From Streptomyces avidinii (GTDB taxonomy: Bacteria; Actinomycetota; Actinomycetes; Streptomycetales; Streptomycetaceae), in the NCBI RefSeq assembly GCF_014650695.1, contig NZ_BMVL01000001.1, forward strand, positions 19,527 to 83,526: a stretch of 64,000 nucleotides of DNA, written 5' to 3'. A program made the position numbers and the translations under genes. Numbering within the stretch: the first letter of the stretch is position 1; each line of letters starts with the position of its first letter. Positions 35,376 to 44,493 of the stretch are shown here, in pieces. Below the pieces are notes generated by a model, which was not told the DNA's origin, did not search any database, and saw nothing but the letters and a program-made list of their open reading frames with translations.

Positions 35376-35379
<4 letters not shown>
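33646..35379 (+). CDS. livM: branched-chain amino acid ABC permease LivM, long form
   Basis: At 577 residues it is longer than the usual ~330-420: the N-terminal ~230 residues add about six extra hydrophobic segments before the LivM core (LNVVVGLAGLLDLGYVAFLGVGAY; RLRGDYLAIVTLGFGEIFRI; ETAAEAMGINGFKVKL; ILGGMGTIRGPILGAALL). The long N terminus is common in Streptomyces LivM. The GTG at 33646 overlaps the livH stop; ATG 33655 with GAGAA upstream is an alternative start. It overlaps livG by four bases. Confidence 0.93.
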
Positions 35380-36466
<1,087 letters not shown>

Positions 36467-36470
<4 letters not shown>

Positions 36471-37183
36471 CCGCACTGCTCAAGGTCGAAGACCTCAAGG
36501 TCGCCTACGGCAAGATCGAAGCCGTCAAGGGAATCTCCTTCGAAGTCAACGAAGGCGAAATCGTCTGCCTCGTCGGCACCAACGGCGCCGGCAAGACGAC
36601 CACCCTGCGCACCCTCTCCGGGCTCATCAAGCCCAAGAGCGGCACCATCACCTTCGACGGCCAGCCCCTCGCCGCCGTCCCCGCCCACAAGATCGTCTCC
36701 CTGGGCCTCGCCCACTCCCCCGAGGGACGCCACATCTTCCCCCGGCTGACGATCGCCGAAAACCTCCAGCTCGGCGCCTTCCTGCGCACCGACAAGGACG
36801 GCATCGAGCAGGACGTCCAGCGCGCCTACGAGATGTTCCCCATCCTGGGCGAACGCCGCAAGCAGGCCGCCGGCACCCTCTCGGGCGGCGAGCAGCAGAT
36901 GCTCGCCATGGGCCGCGCGCTCATGTCCCGCCCCAAGCTCCTGATGCTGGACGAGCCCTCCATGGGCCTGTCCCCGCTGATGATGCAGAAGATCATGGCG
37001 ACCATCAAGGAACTCAAGGCCACCGGCATGACCATCCTGCTCGTCGAGCAGAACGCCCAGGCGGCGCTCTCGCTCTCCGACAGCGCGCACGTGATGGAGA
37101 TCGGCAAGATCGTTCTCTCCGGCACCGGCCGCGACCTCCTCCACAACGAGGACGTCCGCAAGGCCTACCTCGGCGAGGACTGA
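36467..37183 (+). CDS. livF: branched-chain amino acid ABC ATPase LivF
   Basis: The 238-residue ATPase shows Walker A GTNGAGKTT, LSGGEQQMLAMGRAL, Walker B LLMLDEPSMGLSP and VEQNAQAALSLSD, the LivF pattern. It works with LivG to drive import. GTG 36467 is preceded by GGAAGGAGACGCC and overlaps the livG stop. It is the last gene of the operon and is followed at once by a perfect 17-base-pair hairpin. Confidence 0.95.
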
Positions 37184-37191
37184 CACAACGT

Positions 37192-37229
37192 GTGAGGCCC
37201 GCCTCCCCTCGGGGGGAGGCGGGCCTCAC
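37192..37229. terminator. bidirectional terminator between livF and the ANTAR regulator
   Basis: GTGAGGCCCGCCTCCCC pairs perfectly with GGGGAGGCGGGCCTCAC around TCGG. It serves both convergent genes. Confidence 0.8.
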
Positions 37230-37248
37230 GCATGTCCGGGAACGGCTG

Positions 37249-37902
37249 CTACTTGCCGCTCTCCTTCTTCTTCGCCTCGGCGTCCTCGATGACCACCTCG
37301 GCGACCTGCTGCATGGACATCCGACGGTCCATGGACGACTTCTGGATCCACCGGAAGGCGGCCGGCTCGGTCAGCCCGTACTGCGTCTGCAGGATGCTCT
37401 TCGCACGGTCCACCAGCTTCCGCGTCTCCAGCCGCTGCGAGAGGTCGGCGACCTCCTGCTCCAGCGCACGCAGCTCCGCGAAGCGGGACACCGCCATCTC
37501 GATGGCGGGCACCACGTCGCTCTTGCTGAACGGCTTCACGAGGTACGCCATGGCCCCGGCGTCCCGGGCCCGCTCGACGAGGTCGCGCTGCGAGAACGCG
37601 GTGAGCATCAGGACGGGCGCGATGGACTCCTCCGCGATCTTCTCGGCCGCGGAGATCCCGTCCAGGACGGGCATCTTCACATCGAGGATCACCAGGTCGG
37701 GGCGGTGCTCACGGGCGAGCTCGACGGCCGTCTGGCCGTCGCCGGCCTCGCCGACGACGGAGTAGCCCTCTTCTTCGAGCATCTCTTTGAGATCGAGACG
37801 GATGAGCGCCTCGTCCTCGGCGATGACGACGCGGGTCGTCAGCGGCGGAACGTGCGACTGGTCGGCGTCGGGCGTGGGCGTCGACTCGTGCTCGGCGGTC
37901 AC
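37249..37902 (-). CDS. ANTAR-domain response regulator (PdtaR type)
   Basis: The 217-residue protein has a receiver domain (about 24-140; acidic pocket in VVIAEDEAL, phospho-acceptor Asp in LVILDVKMP, Lys in VKPF) joined by a coiled helix to an ANTAR domain (about 155-210: RKLVDRAKSILQTQYGLTEPAAFRWIQKSSM). ANTAR regulators bind paired RNA hairpins and prevent transcription termination. It resembles mycobacterial PdtaR (Rv1626) and the S. coelicolor SCO2013 protein. GTG 37902 follows AGAGGAG. Its cognate kinase is not adjacent. Confidence 0.93.
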   Translation of the reverse strand: MTAEHESTPTPDADQSHVPPLTTRVVIAEDEALIRLDLKEMLEEEGYSVVGEAGDGQTAVELAREHRPDLVILDVKMPVLDGISAAEKIAEESIAPVLMLTAFSQRDLVERARDAGAMAYLVKPFSKSDVVPAIEMAVSRFAELRALEQEVADLSQRLETRKLVDRAKSILQTQYGLTEPAAFRWIQKSSMDRRMSMQQVAEVVIEDAEAKKKESGK

Positions 37903-37973
37903 GGATGCTCCTCTTTGCGGGGCTCTGCTGCTTGGATGAGCCTACCTAGCAGCGAGGCAGCATGGTCACCCGG

Positions 37974-37979
37974 TACACT
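37974..37979 (+). promoter_or_regulatory. -10-like element of tRNA-Leu
   Basis: TACACT lies 16 bases before the tRNA 5' end. No matching -35 hexamer is seen at the usual spacing. Confidence 0.35.
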
Positions 37980-37994
37980 CCGACGTGCGACCCT

Positions 37995-38077
37995 GCCGGG
38001 TTGGTGGAATGGCATACACGGATGTCTCAAACACATCTGCCCGTGAGGGCTTGCGGGTTCGAGTCCCGCACCCGGCA
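37995..38077 (+). tRNA. tRNA-Leu (anticodon CAA)
   Basis: The acceptor arms GCCGGGT and ACCCGGC pair fully; the anticodon stem GATGT/ACATC closes loop CTCAAAC (anticodon CAA at 38028-38030, reading UUG); a long variable arm GCCC-GTGA-GGGC marks it as class II; the T arm is GCGGG TTCGAGT CCCGC. The terminal CCA is not encoded. Confidence 0.95.
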
Positions 38078-38087
38078 CAGCATCCAG

Positions 38088-38125
38088 AAAGCGGACGTTC
38101 ACCATCGCGTGAACGTCCGCTTTTT
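38088..38125 (+). terminator. intrinsic terminator of tRNA-Leu with T tract
   Basis: AAAGCGGACGTTCA pairs perfectly with TGAACGTCCGCTTT; the stem runs into five T residues. It is the only classical T-tract terminator I noticed in the window. Confidence 0.9.
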
Positions 38126-38163
38126 GTCACGCGTGGCGAGCCACTGTCACAGAGGGTGGCCCC

Positions 38164-38952
38164 ATGGAGTTCCACAGCCTTGAAACACGGCAGACGGCCC
38201 TCTCCCTCTTGCGCGGAGGCACCCGCAACGCGGACGTTGCGCGGCGTCTGAACGTACCGCTGGGCACCATCGGCTACTGGAAGCACTTGGACCGCGCAAC
38301 GCGCGGGGAATGTCCCGGATCCCACGATCCAGATTGCCCTCGCTGCGATGGGAGCCCCCTGGACGCCGAGGCGTACGCATATCTGCTCGGGCTCTATCTG
38401 GGCGACGGCCATATAAGCCACTACTCGGGGCATCGCGTCCCCAACCTCATGATCACATGCGATGACCACTGGCCCGGCCTGATGGATTCCGCCGAGCGGG
38501 CGATGGAGCGAGTGTTCCCCTCCAATCAGGTGTGCCGGGTCCGGAAAGTCGGTTGTCACAACGTCAAGGTCTACTCGATGCACCTCGAATGCCTCTTCCC
38601 TCAACACGGGCCGGGCAGGAAACACGAGCGAGCCATCGCTCTCGAAGGCTGGCAGCAGGAGATCGTGGACGATCACCCGTGGGAATTCCTGCGTGGGTTG
38701 ATCCACTCCGACGGATGCAGGATCACCAACTGGACCACCCGCATGGTCGGGGGCGTGAAGAAACGCTACGAGTACCCGCGGTACTTCTTCACCAACAAGT
38801 CCGACGACATCCGGAAGCTCTGCACCGACACGCTGACCAAGGTCGGCGTCCGGTGGACGGTCCTGGCGCGGGGCAGTGATCCGTTCAACGTGTCCGTCGC
38901 GCGGAAGGACTCCGTCGCCCTCATGGACGCCCACATCGGGCCGAAGTACTAG
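38164..38952 (+). CDS. free-standing LAGLIDADG-type protein with HTH domain
   Basis: The 262-residue protein starts with a resolvase-like helix-turn-helix (TALSLLRGGTRNADVARRL, about 11-29, through GTIGYWK), then a CxxC-containing linker (C50, C58, C61), then two LAGLIDADG-like helices: LLGLYLGDG (Asp81) and FLRGLIHSDG (Asp183). Both catalytic Asp residues are present, so it could cut DNA, though many such proteins act as regulators. It is not inside an intron or intein; it starts 86 bases downstream of tRNA-Leu and directly after that gene's terminator. AGAGGGTGG precedes ATG 38164. No flanking duplication of the tRNA end was found. Confidence 0.85.
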   Translation: MEFHSLETRQTALSLLRGGTRNADVARRLNVPLGTIGYWKHLDRATRGECPGSHDPDCPRCDGSPLDAEAYAYLLGLYLGDGHISHYSGHRVPNLMITCDDHWPGLMDSAERAMERVFPSNQVCRVRKVGCHNVKVYSMHLECLFPQHGPGRKHERAIALEGWQQEIVDDHPWEFLRGLIHSDGCRITNWTTRMVGGVKKRYEYPRYFFTNKSDDIRKLCTDTLTKVGVRWTVLARGSDPFNVSVARKDSVALMDAHIGPKY

Positions 38953-38954
38953 CG

Positions 38955-39473
38955 TCAGCGGTGGGTGACGGTCCCGGTGGTCGGGTCGTAGGTGATCAGG
39001 GGCGGCAGTTCGTGGTGGCCGGTGACGGTCTCGGCGGTCAGGACGGCCGGGCGGCCGCAGGCCGTGCCCAGTTCGGTCAGGAACCGCAGTACGTCGGCGA
39101 CGTGGTCCCCGTCCTCGATGTCGTCGGGCCAGAGGGAGAATTCGATCCCGTCGACCGGCAGGTGGCCCGTGAACCTGGTGCGGCCGCAGCGGACGGAGAG
39201 GCTTGCCGTGTAGCCCTCCTCCAGCGTGGCGAAGGGGTCCTCGGTGTCGTTCCGGTCGATGTCCCGCCCCTCGGCGCCGTCGTGCCAGGTGAGCTGGTCG
39301 GCGGCGCCGCGGAAGTGGTGGAGGACCTGCTGCCAGTCGGTGTCGTCGGTGCCTGTGACGGTGATGTCGCGAAGGCTTCCGTCGACGTAGAACACCTCGC
39401 ACATCCACGGTTCGGGCAGTCGGCAGGTGCCCGGGCGGGGTTCGCAGTCGTGGTGTGGTGGCTGCGTGGTCAT
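38955..39473 (-). CDS. protein of unknown function
   Basis: The 172-residue acidic soluble protein is not a family I recognise. Features: Cys near the N terminus (HDCEP, GTCRL, MCEVFY), TDWQQVLHHFRGAADQL and FATLEEGYTASLSV, which suggest an alpha/beta fold, and FSLWPDDIEDGDHVADVLRFLTEL, which recalls immunity-type or SMI1-like surfaces, but no confident assignment is possible. GGGGGAC precedes ATG 39473. It converges with the LAGLIDADG gene with two bases between the stops and follows the MarR gene on the same strand. Confidence 0.75.
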   Translation of the reverse strand: MTTQPPHHDCEPRPGTCRLPEPWMCEVFYVDGSLRDITVTGTDDTDWQQVLHHFRGAADQLTWHDGAEGRDIDRNDTEDPFATLEEGYTASLSVRCGRTRFTGHLPVDGIEFSLWPDDIEDGDHVADVLRFLTELGTACGRPAVLTAETVTGHHELPPLITYDPTTGTVTHR

Positions 39474-39518
39474 TCGGTCCGTCCCCCGTGTGCGTCCGTT
39501 GCGAGGGCCAGTATGGCG

Positions 39519-39974
39519 TTACGGGAGGTCGCCGTTGCCGCCGAGGTTGGCGACCGTGCGGCGGAGGGTGTCGATCGTGGCCGCGTAGGTGGCGTCGTCG
39601 ATGCCTTCCCGCATGCGTGTGTGGACCTTCGCGTTGCGGTCGTGGGCTCGGAGGCGTCCTGCTTCGCCGGCTGCGGTGAGGGTGAGGCGGTGGTCGGTCT
39701 CGGTGAGCCAGCCGCGGGTGGTGAGGTCGGCGTAGACCGCTTCGAAGTCGGTGTTCTGGTCGTCGAAGGGGGTCAGCTTCTCGGTGAGGGCCTTGCGGGT
39801 CCATTCGCCCGGGGTGCCGGCTGTGTGGCCCAGGGTCCACCAGTGGGGCTGGGTGAGGTGTTCTTCGGCGAGGGCCGTGCGGAGGCCGCCGATGACGAGG
39901 TTTGCGGCTTCGCGGGCCCAGTGGCCGATGGGCTGGGCGGCGAGCTGCTGCTGGGAGTACTCGTTCGTCGTCAT
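39519..39974 (-). CDS. MarR-type winged-helix regulator
   Basis: The 151-residue protein has the MarR layout: an N-terminal dimerisation helix, a winged helix (EWTRKALTEKLTPFDDQNTDFEAVYADLTTRGWLTETDHRLTLTAAG; read in two parts) and a C-terminal helix (YAATIDTLRRTVANLG). The ligand is unknown. A perfect inverted repeat (TGACCTCA-N8-TGAGGTCA) lies 13 bases upstream of its ATG, so autoregulation is likely. It is upstream of the unknown 172-residue protein on the same strand. Confidence 0.85.
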   Translation of the reverse strand: MTTNEYSQQQLAAQPIGHWAREAANLVIGGLRTALAEEHLTQPHWWTLGHTAGTPGEWTRKALTEKLTPFDDQNTDFEAVYADLTTRGWLTETDHRLTLTAAGEAGRLRAHDRNAKVHTRMREGIDDATYAATIDTLRRTVANLGGNGDLP

Positions 39975-39986
39975 GTCGCGAACGTA

Positions 39987-40010
39987 TGACCTCAGGTGAG
40001 GTTGAGGTCA
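39987..40010. promoter_or_regulatory. palindromic operator upstream of the MarR-type gene
   Basis: TGACCTCA and TGAGGTCA are perfect 8-base arms around GGTGAGGT; an inner CCTCA/TGAGG dyad overlaps. The size and position fit a MarR-family autoregulatory site. Confidence 0.6.
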
Positions 40011-40201
40011 AGGGATGGGTCGACGAGCGCGGCCGGAGGTGATTTCGGCTCTGCGGTCGCTGCGAACGGGGATGCGGTGTTGTCGTTCGAGGAGTTCGGG
40101 GCCGTGGTGGATCGGCGGTTCGGCTGGTGGTGCGGGTGGCGGGTGACCGCGTCGGGCGGGGTGCGGCGGCCCGACGCGGTGCGTCGTGTGCGGGTGGTGC
40201 G

Positions 40202-41629
40202 TCAGCGGACGGGGTCGCCGATGTGGTGGATGCGGACGAGGTTGGTGGAGCCGGTGACGCCGGGGGGTGAGCCGGCGGTGATGACGACGACGTCGCCGGG
40301 GATGCAGCGTCCGATGCGCAGGAGTTCTTCTTCGACTTGGGCGACCATGGCGTCGGTGGAGTCGACGTGGGGGCCGAGGAAGGTTTCTACGCCCCAGGTG
40401 AGGTTGAGTTGGGAGCGGGTGGCCTGGTCGGGGGTGAAGGCCAGGAGGGGGATGGGTGAGCGGTAGCGGGAGAGTCGGCGGACGGTGTCGCCGCTCTGGG
40501 TGAAGGCGATGAGGAATTTGGCGTCGAGGAAGTCGCCCATTTCGGCGGCGGCTCGGGCGACGGCGCCGCCTTGGGTGCGGGGCTTGTTGCGGTCGGTGAG
40601 GGGCGGGAGGCCCTTGGCGAGGATGTCTTCTTCGGCGGCTTCGACGATGCGGGACATGGTGCGGACGGTTTCGACGGGGTATTTGCCGACGCTGGTTTCG
40701 CCGGAGAGCATGACGGCGTCGGTGCCGTCGATGATGGCGTTGGCGACGTCGCTGGCTTCGGCGCGGGTGGGTCGGGAGTTGTCGATCATCGAGTCGAGCA
40801 TTTGGGTGGCGACGATGACGGGCTTGGCGTTGCGCTTGGCGAGTTTGACGGCGCGCTTTTGGACGATGGGGACTTGTTCGAGGGGCATTTCGACGCCGAG
40901 GTCGCCGCGGGCGACCATGATGCCGTCGAAGGCGGCGACGATGTCGTCGATGTTGTCGACGGCCTGCGGCTTTTCGATCTTGGCGATGACGGGGAGGCGT
41001 CGGCCTTCTTGGTCCATGATGCGGTGGACGTCTTCGATGTCGTGGCCGCTGCGGACGAAGGAGAGGGCGATGACGTCGGCGCCGGTGCGCAGGGCCCAGC
41101 GGAGGTCTTCGATGTCTTTTTCGGAGAGTGCGGGGACGGAGACGGCTACTCCGGGGAGGTTGAGGCCCTTGTGGTCGGAGACCATGCCGCCTTCGATGAC
41201 GCGGGTGTGGACGCGGGGGCCGTCGATTGCGGTGACTTCGAGGGTGACGCGGCCGTCGTCGACGAGGATGAGTTCGCCGGTGGTGACGTCGGCGGCGAGT
41301 CCTTTGTAGGTGGTGCCGCAGGTGTGGCGGTCGCCGTGGTGGTCTTCGACGGTGATGGTGAACTCGTCACCGCGTTCAAGGAGTACGGGTCCTTCGCGGA
41401 AGCGGCCGAGGCGGATCTTCGGGCCTTGAAGGTCGGCGAGGATGCCGACGCTGCGGCCGGTCTCGTCGGAGGCCTTGCGTACGCGCTGGTAGCGCTCCTC
41501 GTGTTCGGCGTAGGTGCCGTGGCTGAGGTTGAGGCGGGCGATGTCCATTCCGGCTTCGACCAGGGCTTTGATCTGGTCGTATGAGTCGGTTGCGGGGCCC
41601 AGGGTACATACGATTTTCGCTCGGCGCAT
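40202..41629 (-). CDS. pyk: pyruvate kinase
   Basis: The 475-residue enzyme converts phosphoenolpyruvate and ADP to pyruvate and ATP. Signatures: MRRAKIVCTLGPATDS, GMDIARLNLSHGTY, ADLQGPKIRLG, IAKIEKPQAVDNIDDI (active-site Lys), MVARGDLGVEMPLE and VIVATQMLDSMI. Length is normal. ATG 41629 is chosen by homology at the N terminus; the ribosome site is weak (GGGGAA about 14 bases upstream). The upstream 145 bases hold an inverted repeat and the terminator of the SIMPL gene. Confidence 0.97.
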   Translation of the reverse strand: MRRAKIVCTLGPATDSYDQIKALVEAGMDIARLNLSHGTYAEHEERYQRVRKASDETGRSVGILADLQGPKIRLGRFREGPVLLERGDEFTITVEDHHGDRHTCGTTYKGLAADVTTGELILVDDGRVTLEVTAIDGPRVHTRVIEGGMVSDHKGLNLPGVAVSVPALSEKDIEDLRWALRTGADVIALSFVRSGHDIEDVHRIMDQEGRRLPVIAKIEKPQAVDNIDDIVAAFDGIMVARGDLGVEMPLEQVPIVQKRAVKLAKRNAKPVIVATQMLDSMIDNSRPTRAEASDVANAIIDGTDAVMLSGETSVGKYPVETVRTMSRIVEAAEEDILAKGLPPLTDRNKPRTQGGAVARAAAEMGDFLDAKFLIAFTQSGDTVRRLSRYRSPIPLLAFTPDQATRSQLNLTWGVETFLGPHVDSTDAMVAQVEEELLRIGRCIPGDVVVITAGSPPGVTGSTNLVRIHHIGDPVR

Positions 41630-41683
41630 GAGGCGAGCGTATTCCCCTACCTGTGGGTAGGTAATCGCTTCCGGGTGTCCACT

Positions 41684-41710
41684 CAACAACCTTTGAGCAA
41701 AAGGTTGTTG
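41684..41710. promoter_or_regulatory. AT-rich inverted repeat upstream of pyk
   Basis: CAACAACCTT and AAGGTTGTTG are perfect arms around TGAGCAA, followed by a further CAACTGTTG (41712-41720). On the minus strand TTGAGT here, with TACCTA 17 bases further, could be a weak promoter. Confidence 0.5.
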
Positions 41711-41729
41711 ACAACTGTTGAATGTGCAT

Positions 41730-41753
41730 GGGGGTGCTCTGATGAGCACCCCC
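41730..41753 (-). terminator. terminator hairpin of the SIMPL gene
   Basis: GGGGGTGCTC and GAGCACCCCC pair around TGAT. It lies 24 bases past the SIMPL stop and separates that gene from pyk. Confidence 0.7.
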
Positions 41754-41776
41754 GGGGGGCTGAATTCGTCGGTTTT

Positions 41777-42487
41777 TCAGAGCTGGGGAGGGGTCATCGT
41801 GAACCGGGCGTTCACCTGGGCGTAGACGGTCTGGCGTTGGGGTTCGAGGTCGAGCGGCGGGGGGCCGGCTTCCTCGCCGGCGCTGAAGGCCATGGTGCGC
41901 ATGCCGCCGCCGGGGTGGGAGGGGAAGGGTTCGGCGTTCTCGGCGCCGAGGTCGGCGAGTTCGACGAGGGCGGCGAGGTTCGCGCCGAGTGCTTCGGCGT
42001 ATTCGCGGGCGCGCTGGACGGCTTCGAGTACGGCTTGTCGGCGGGCCTGGCCGTGGGCGGGTGAGGTGGGGCGCAGGGCCCACCAGGGGCCGTCGACCTG
42101 GGTGAGTTCGAGGTCGGCGAGGCGGGTGGTGAGTTCGCCGAGGGTGGTGAAGTCGCTGAGCTCGGCGGTGATGTGGACGCGGCCGTGGTAGGCGCGGACG
42201 CGTTCGGCGCGGCCGTGGCGGGTGAGTTCGGGGGTGATGGAGAAGGCGCCGGTTTCGAGCTTTTCGACGGGGTCGCCGTAGCTCTTGATGAGGTCGAGGA
42301 CGGTGTTGTTGCGGCGGGTGAGGTCTTCGAGTGCGGTGCGGCGGTCGGTTCCGCGGGCGCTGACGGTGATGCCGATGCGGGCGATCTCGGGGTCGACTTC
42401 GATGCGGGCTTCGCCGCGGACTGCTACGCGGGGTACTTCGGGGGTTCCGTAGGGCTGGTGCGATGCGTGCGCTGCGTCCTGGGTCAT
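41777..42487 (-). CDS. SIMPL-domain (DUF541) protein
   Basis: The 236-residue protein matches DUF541/SIMPL: VAVRGEARIEVDPEIARIGITVSARGTDR near residue 22, RAYHGRVHITAELSDFTTLGELTTRL, and QAVLEAVQRAREYAEALGANL. It lacks the signal peptide common in this family and looks cytoplasmic here. Some relatives are oligomeric shell-like proteins of unknown use. ATG 42487 is preferred over one 17 codons upstream because it starts the conserved pattern. It is divergent from the 5'-nucleotidase gene across 129 bases. Confidence 0.88.
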   Translation of the reverse strand: MTQDAAHASHQPYGTPEVPRVAVRGEARIEVDPEIARIGITVSARGTDRRTALEDLTRRNNTVLDLIKSYGDPVEKLETGAFSITPELTRHGRAERVRAYHGRVHITAELSDFTTLGELTTRLADLELTQVDGPWWALRPTSPAHGQARRQAVLEAVQRAREYAEALGANLAALVELADLGAENAEPFPSHPGGGMRTMAFSAGEEAGPPPLDLEPQRQTVYAQVNARFTMTPPQL

Positions 42488-42551
42488 GGTTTCCACTGTC
42501 GCACTGTCGCTCGCGCGGGTGTGGTCATCGGATCGCAACCTGGCGGGGGTG

Positions 42552-42579
42552 TTGTGGCCTGTTGCTGCTGGGTCAGAAT
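42552..42579 (+). promoter_or_regulatory. possible promoter of the 5'-nucleotidase gene
   Basis: TTGTGG, 16-base spacer, CAGAAT, ending 37 bases before the ATG. Confidence 0.35.
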
Positions 42580-42616
42580 CTACGCGCGTTGTTCACGCCT
42601 CAAAAGGGGAGATGGT

Positions 42617-44419
42617 ATGGCGTTCGACCGTAGGACTTTTCTGGGTACGACGGCTGCGACGGGTGCGGCTGTGGCGTTGGCGGGGGCCACGAGCACCCCG
42701 GCTGCCGCGGCCCCGCAGGATGCGAAGGGGGCCGGGCCGCGGACGTACGCGTTCACGGTGATGGGGACGACGGACCTGCACGGGAACGTCTTCAACTGGG
42801 ACTACTTCACGGACAAGGAGTTCGACGACAAGGCGCACAACGACGTCGGTCTGGCGAAGATCTCCACGTTGGTGAACCAGGTGCGGGCGGAGAAGGGGCG
42901 GCGCAACACGCTGCTGATCGATGCCGGTGACACGATTCAGGGCACGCAGTTGTCGTACTACTACGCGAAGGTGGATCCGATCACCGCGCGGCGTGGTCCG
43001 GTGCACCCGATGGCGCAGGCGATGAACGCGATCGGTTATGACGCGGCGGCGCTGGGGAACCACGAGTTCAATTACGGCATTCCGGTGCTGCGGAAGTTCG
43101 AGGAGCAGTGCGACTTCCCGTTGCTGGGGGCGAACGCGCTGGATGCGAAGACGCTGCGGCCGGCGTTCGCGCCGTACAGCATGCACAAGCTGCGTACGCC
43201 GTGCGGGCGGGATGTGAAGGTGGCGGTGCTGGGGTTGACGAACCCGGGTATCGCGATCTGGGACAAGGCGAACGTGCAGGGGAAGATGACGTTCCCGGGG
43301 CTGGAGGAGCAGGCGGCGAAGTACGTGCCGAAGCTGCGGTCGATGGGCGCCGATGTGGTGATCGTGTCGGCGCATTCCGGTTCGAGCGGTACGTCCTCGT
43401 ACGGGGACCAGTTGCCGTACATCGAGAACGCGGCGGCGCTGGTGGCGGAGCAGGTGCCGGGGATCGACGCGATCCTGGTGGGGCACGCGCACACGGAGAT
43501 CCCGGAGTACCGGGTGAAGAACGGGGCGACCGGCAAGGAGGTGGTGCTGTCGGAGCCGTTGAAGTGGGGGCAGCGGCTGACGCTGTTCGACTTCGAGCTG
43601 ACGTGGGTGAAGGGCCGCTGGTCGGTGGCGAAGGTTTCGGCGAAGGTGCTGAATTCGAACACGGTCGCGGAGGACGAGAAGATCACGCGGCTGCTGTCGG
43701 ACGAGCACCGCAAGGTCGTGGCGTACGTGAACCAGGTGATCGGTACGTCGACGCAGGCGATGTCGTCGGCGGAGGGGGCGTTCAAGGACGTCGCGATCAT
43801 CGATCTGATCAACCACGTGCAGGCGGGGACGGTGAAGGGGGCGTTGGCCGGTTCGGAGTGGGCGGCGCTGCCGGTGCTGTCGCAGGCGTCGTGCTTCTCG
43901 CGGACGGCGGCGATCCCGGCCGGGCAGGTGACGATCCGGGATGCGGCGGGTCTGTATCCGTTCGAGAACACGATGGAGGCGCGGCTGCTGACGGGTGCGC
44001 AGGTGAAGGACTACCTGGAGTACTCGGCGCGGTACTTCGTGCGGACGGCGCCGGGTGATGCGGTGGATCCGGCGAAGCTGACGAACTCCGAGGGCATTCC
44101 GGACTACAACTACGACGCGGTGTACGGGTTGGCGTACGACATCGACATCGCGCAGCCGGTGGGTTCGCGGATCGTGGGGTTGTCGTTCCAGGGGAAGCCG
44201 GTGGATCCGGCGGCGCAGTTCGTGCTGGCGGTGAACAACTACCGGGCTTCGGGTGGCGGGAACTTCCCGCACGTGCCGCAGGCGAAGCAGGTGTGGTCGA
44301 ACTCGGACGAGATCCGCAACACGATCATCCAGTGGGTGAAGGCGAAGGGGACCGTCGACCCGGCGCAGTTCGCGTCGGTGGACTGGCGTCTGACGCGGGC
44401 CGGGGTTGCGGTGTTCTAG
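42617..44419 (+). CDS. Tat-exported 5'-nucleotidase / metallophosphoesterase
   Basis: The 600-residue precursor begins MAFDRRTFLGTTAATGAAVAL, a twin-arginine signal (DRRTFLG). The metallophosphatase domain (about 45-340) carries TTDLHGN, DAGDTIQGT, GNHEFNYG and GHAHTEIP, the metal ligands of the UshA/CpdB family; the C-terminal 5'-nucleotidase domain (about 360-590) ends with NNYRASGGGNFP. It would dephosphorylate nucleotides or cyclic nucleotides outside the cell. AAAAGGGGAG precedes ATG 42617. Codons are strongly G-ending (GCG, GTG, CTG), unlike the liv genes 6 kb away. Confidence 0.94.
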   Translation: MAFDRRTFLGTTAATGAAVALAGATSTPAAAAPQDAKGAGPRTYAFTVMGTTDLHGNVFNWDYFTDKEFDDKAHNDVGLAKISTLVNQVRAEKGRRNTLLIDAGDTIQGTQLSYYYAKVDPITARRGPVHPMAQAMNAIGYDAAALGNHEFNYGIPVLRKFEEQCDFPLLGANALDAKTLRPAFAPYSMHKLRTPCGRDVKVAVLGLTNPGIAIWDKANVQGKMTFPGLEEQAAKYVPKLRSMGADVVIVSAHSGSSGTSSYGDQLPYIENAAALVAEQVPGIDAILVGHAHTEIPEYRVKNGATGKEVVLSEPLKWGQRLTLFDFELTWVKGRWSVAKVSAKVLNSNTVAEDEKITRLLSDEHRKVVAYVNQVIGTSTQAMSSAEGAFKDVAIIDLINHVQAGTVKGALAGSEWAALPVLSQASCFSRTAAIPAGQVTIRDAAGLYPFENTMEARLLTGAQVKDYLEYSARYFVRTAPGDAVDPAKLTNSEGIPDYNYDAVYGLAYDIDIAQPVGSRIVGLSFQGKPVDPAAQFVLAVNNYRASGGGNFPHVPQAKQVWSNSDEIRNTIIQWVKAKGTVDPAQFASVDWRLTRAGVAVF

Positions 44420-44436
44420 GCCGTCCTGGGTGGGGC

Positions 44437-44476
44437 GGGGCCGGCCGGTCGCGGTGTGCCGCGGCCGGCCGGCCCC
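44437..44476. terminator. bidirectional terminator between the nucleotidase and ALF-repeat genes
   Basis: GGGGCCGGCCGG pairs with CCGGCCGGCCCC; the stem may extend slightly inward. It lies between convergent stops. Confidence 0.7.
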
Positions 44477-44493
44477 TGTTGGTGCGGTTCCCG

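Noticed and set aside
39996..40201. Possible small plus-strand gene between the MarR gene and pyk
   Set aside because: No ribosome site, no homology, and the frame continues antisense into pyk.
38078..40201. Integrated element bounded by a duplicated tRNA-Leu end
   Set aside because: No second copy of the tRNA 3' end, no integrase and no excision functions were found in the block.
42593..44272. 559-codon minus-strand frame opposite the 5'-nucleotidase
   Set aside because: Arg/His-rich antisense translation with no start signal.
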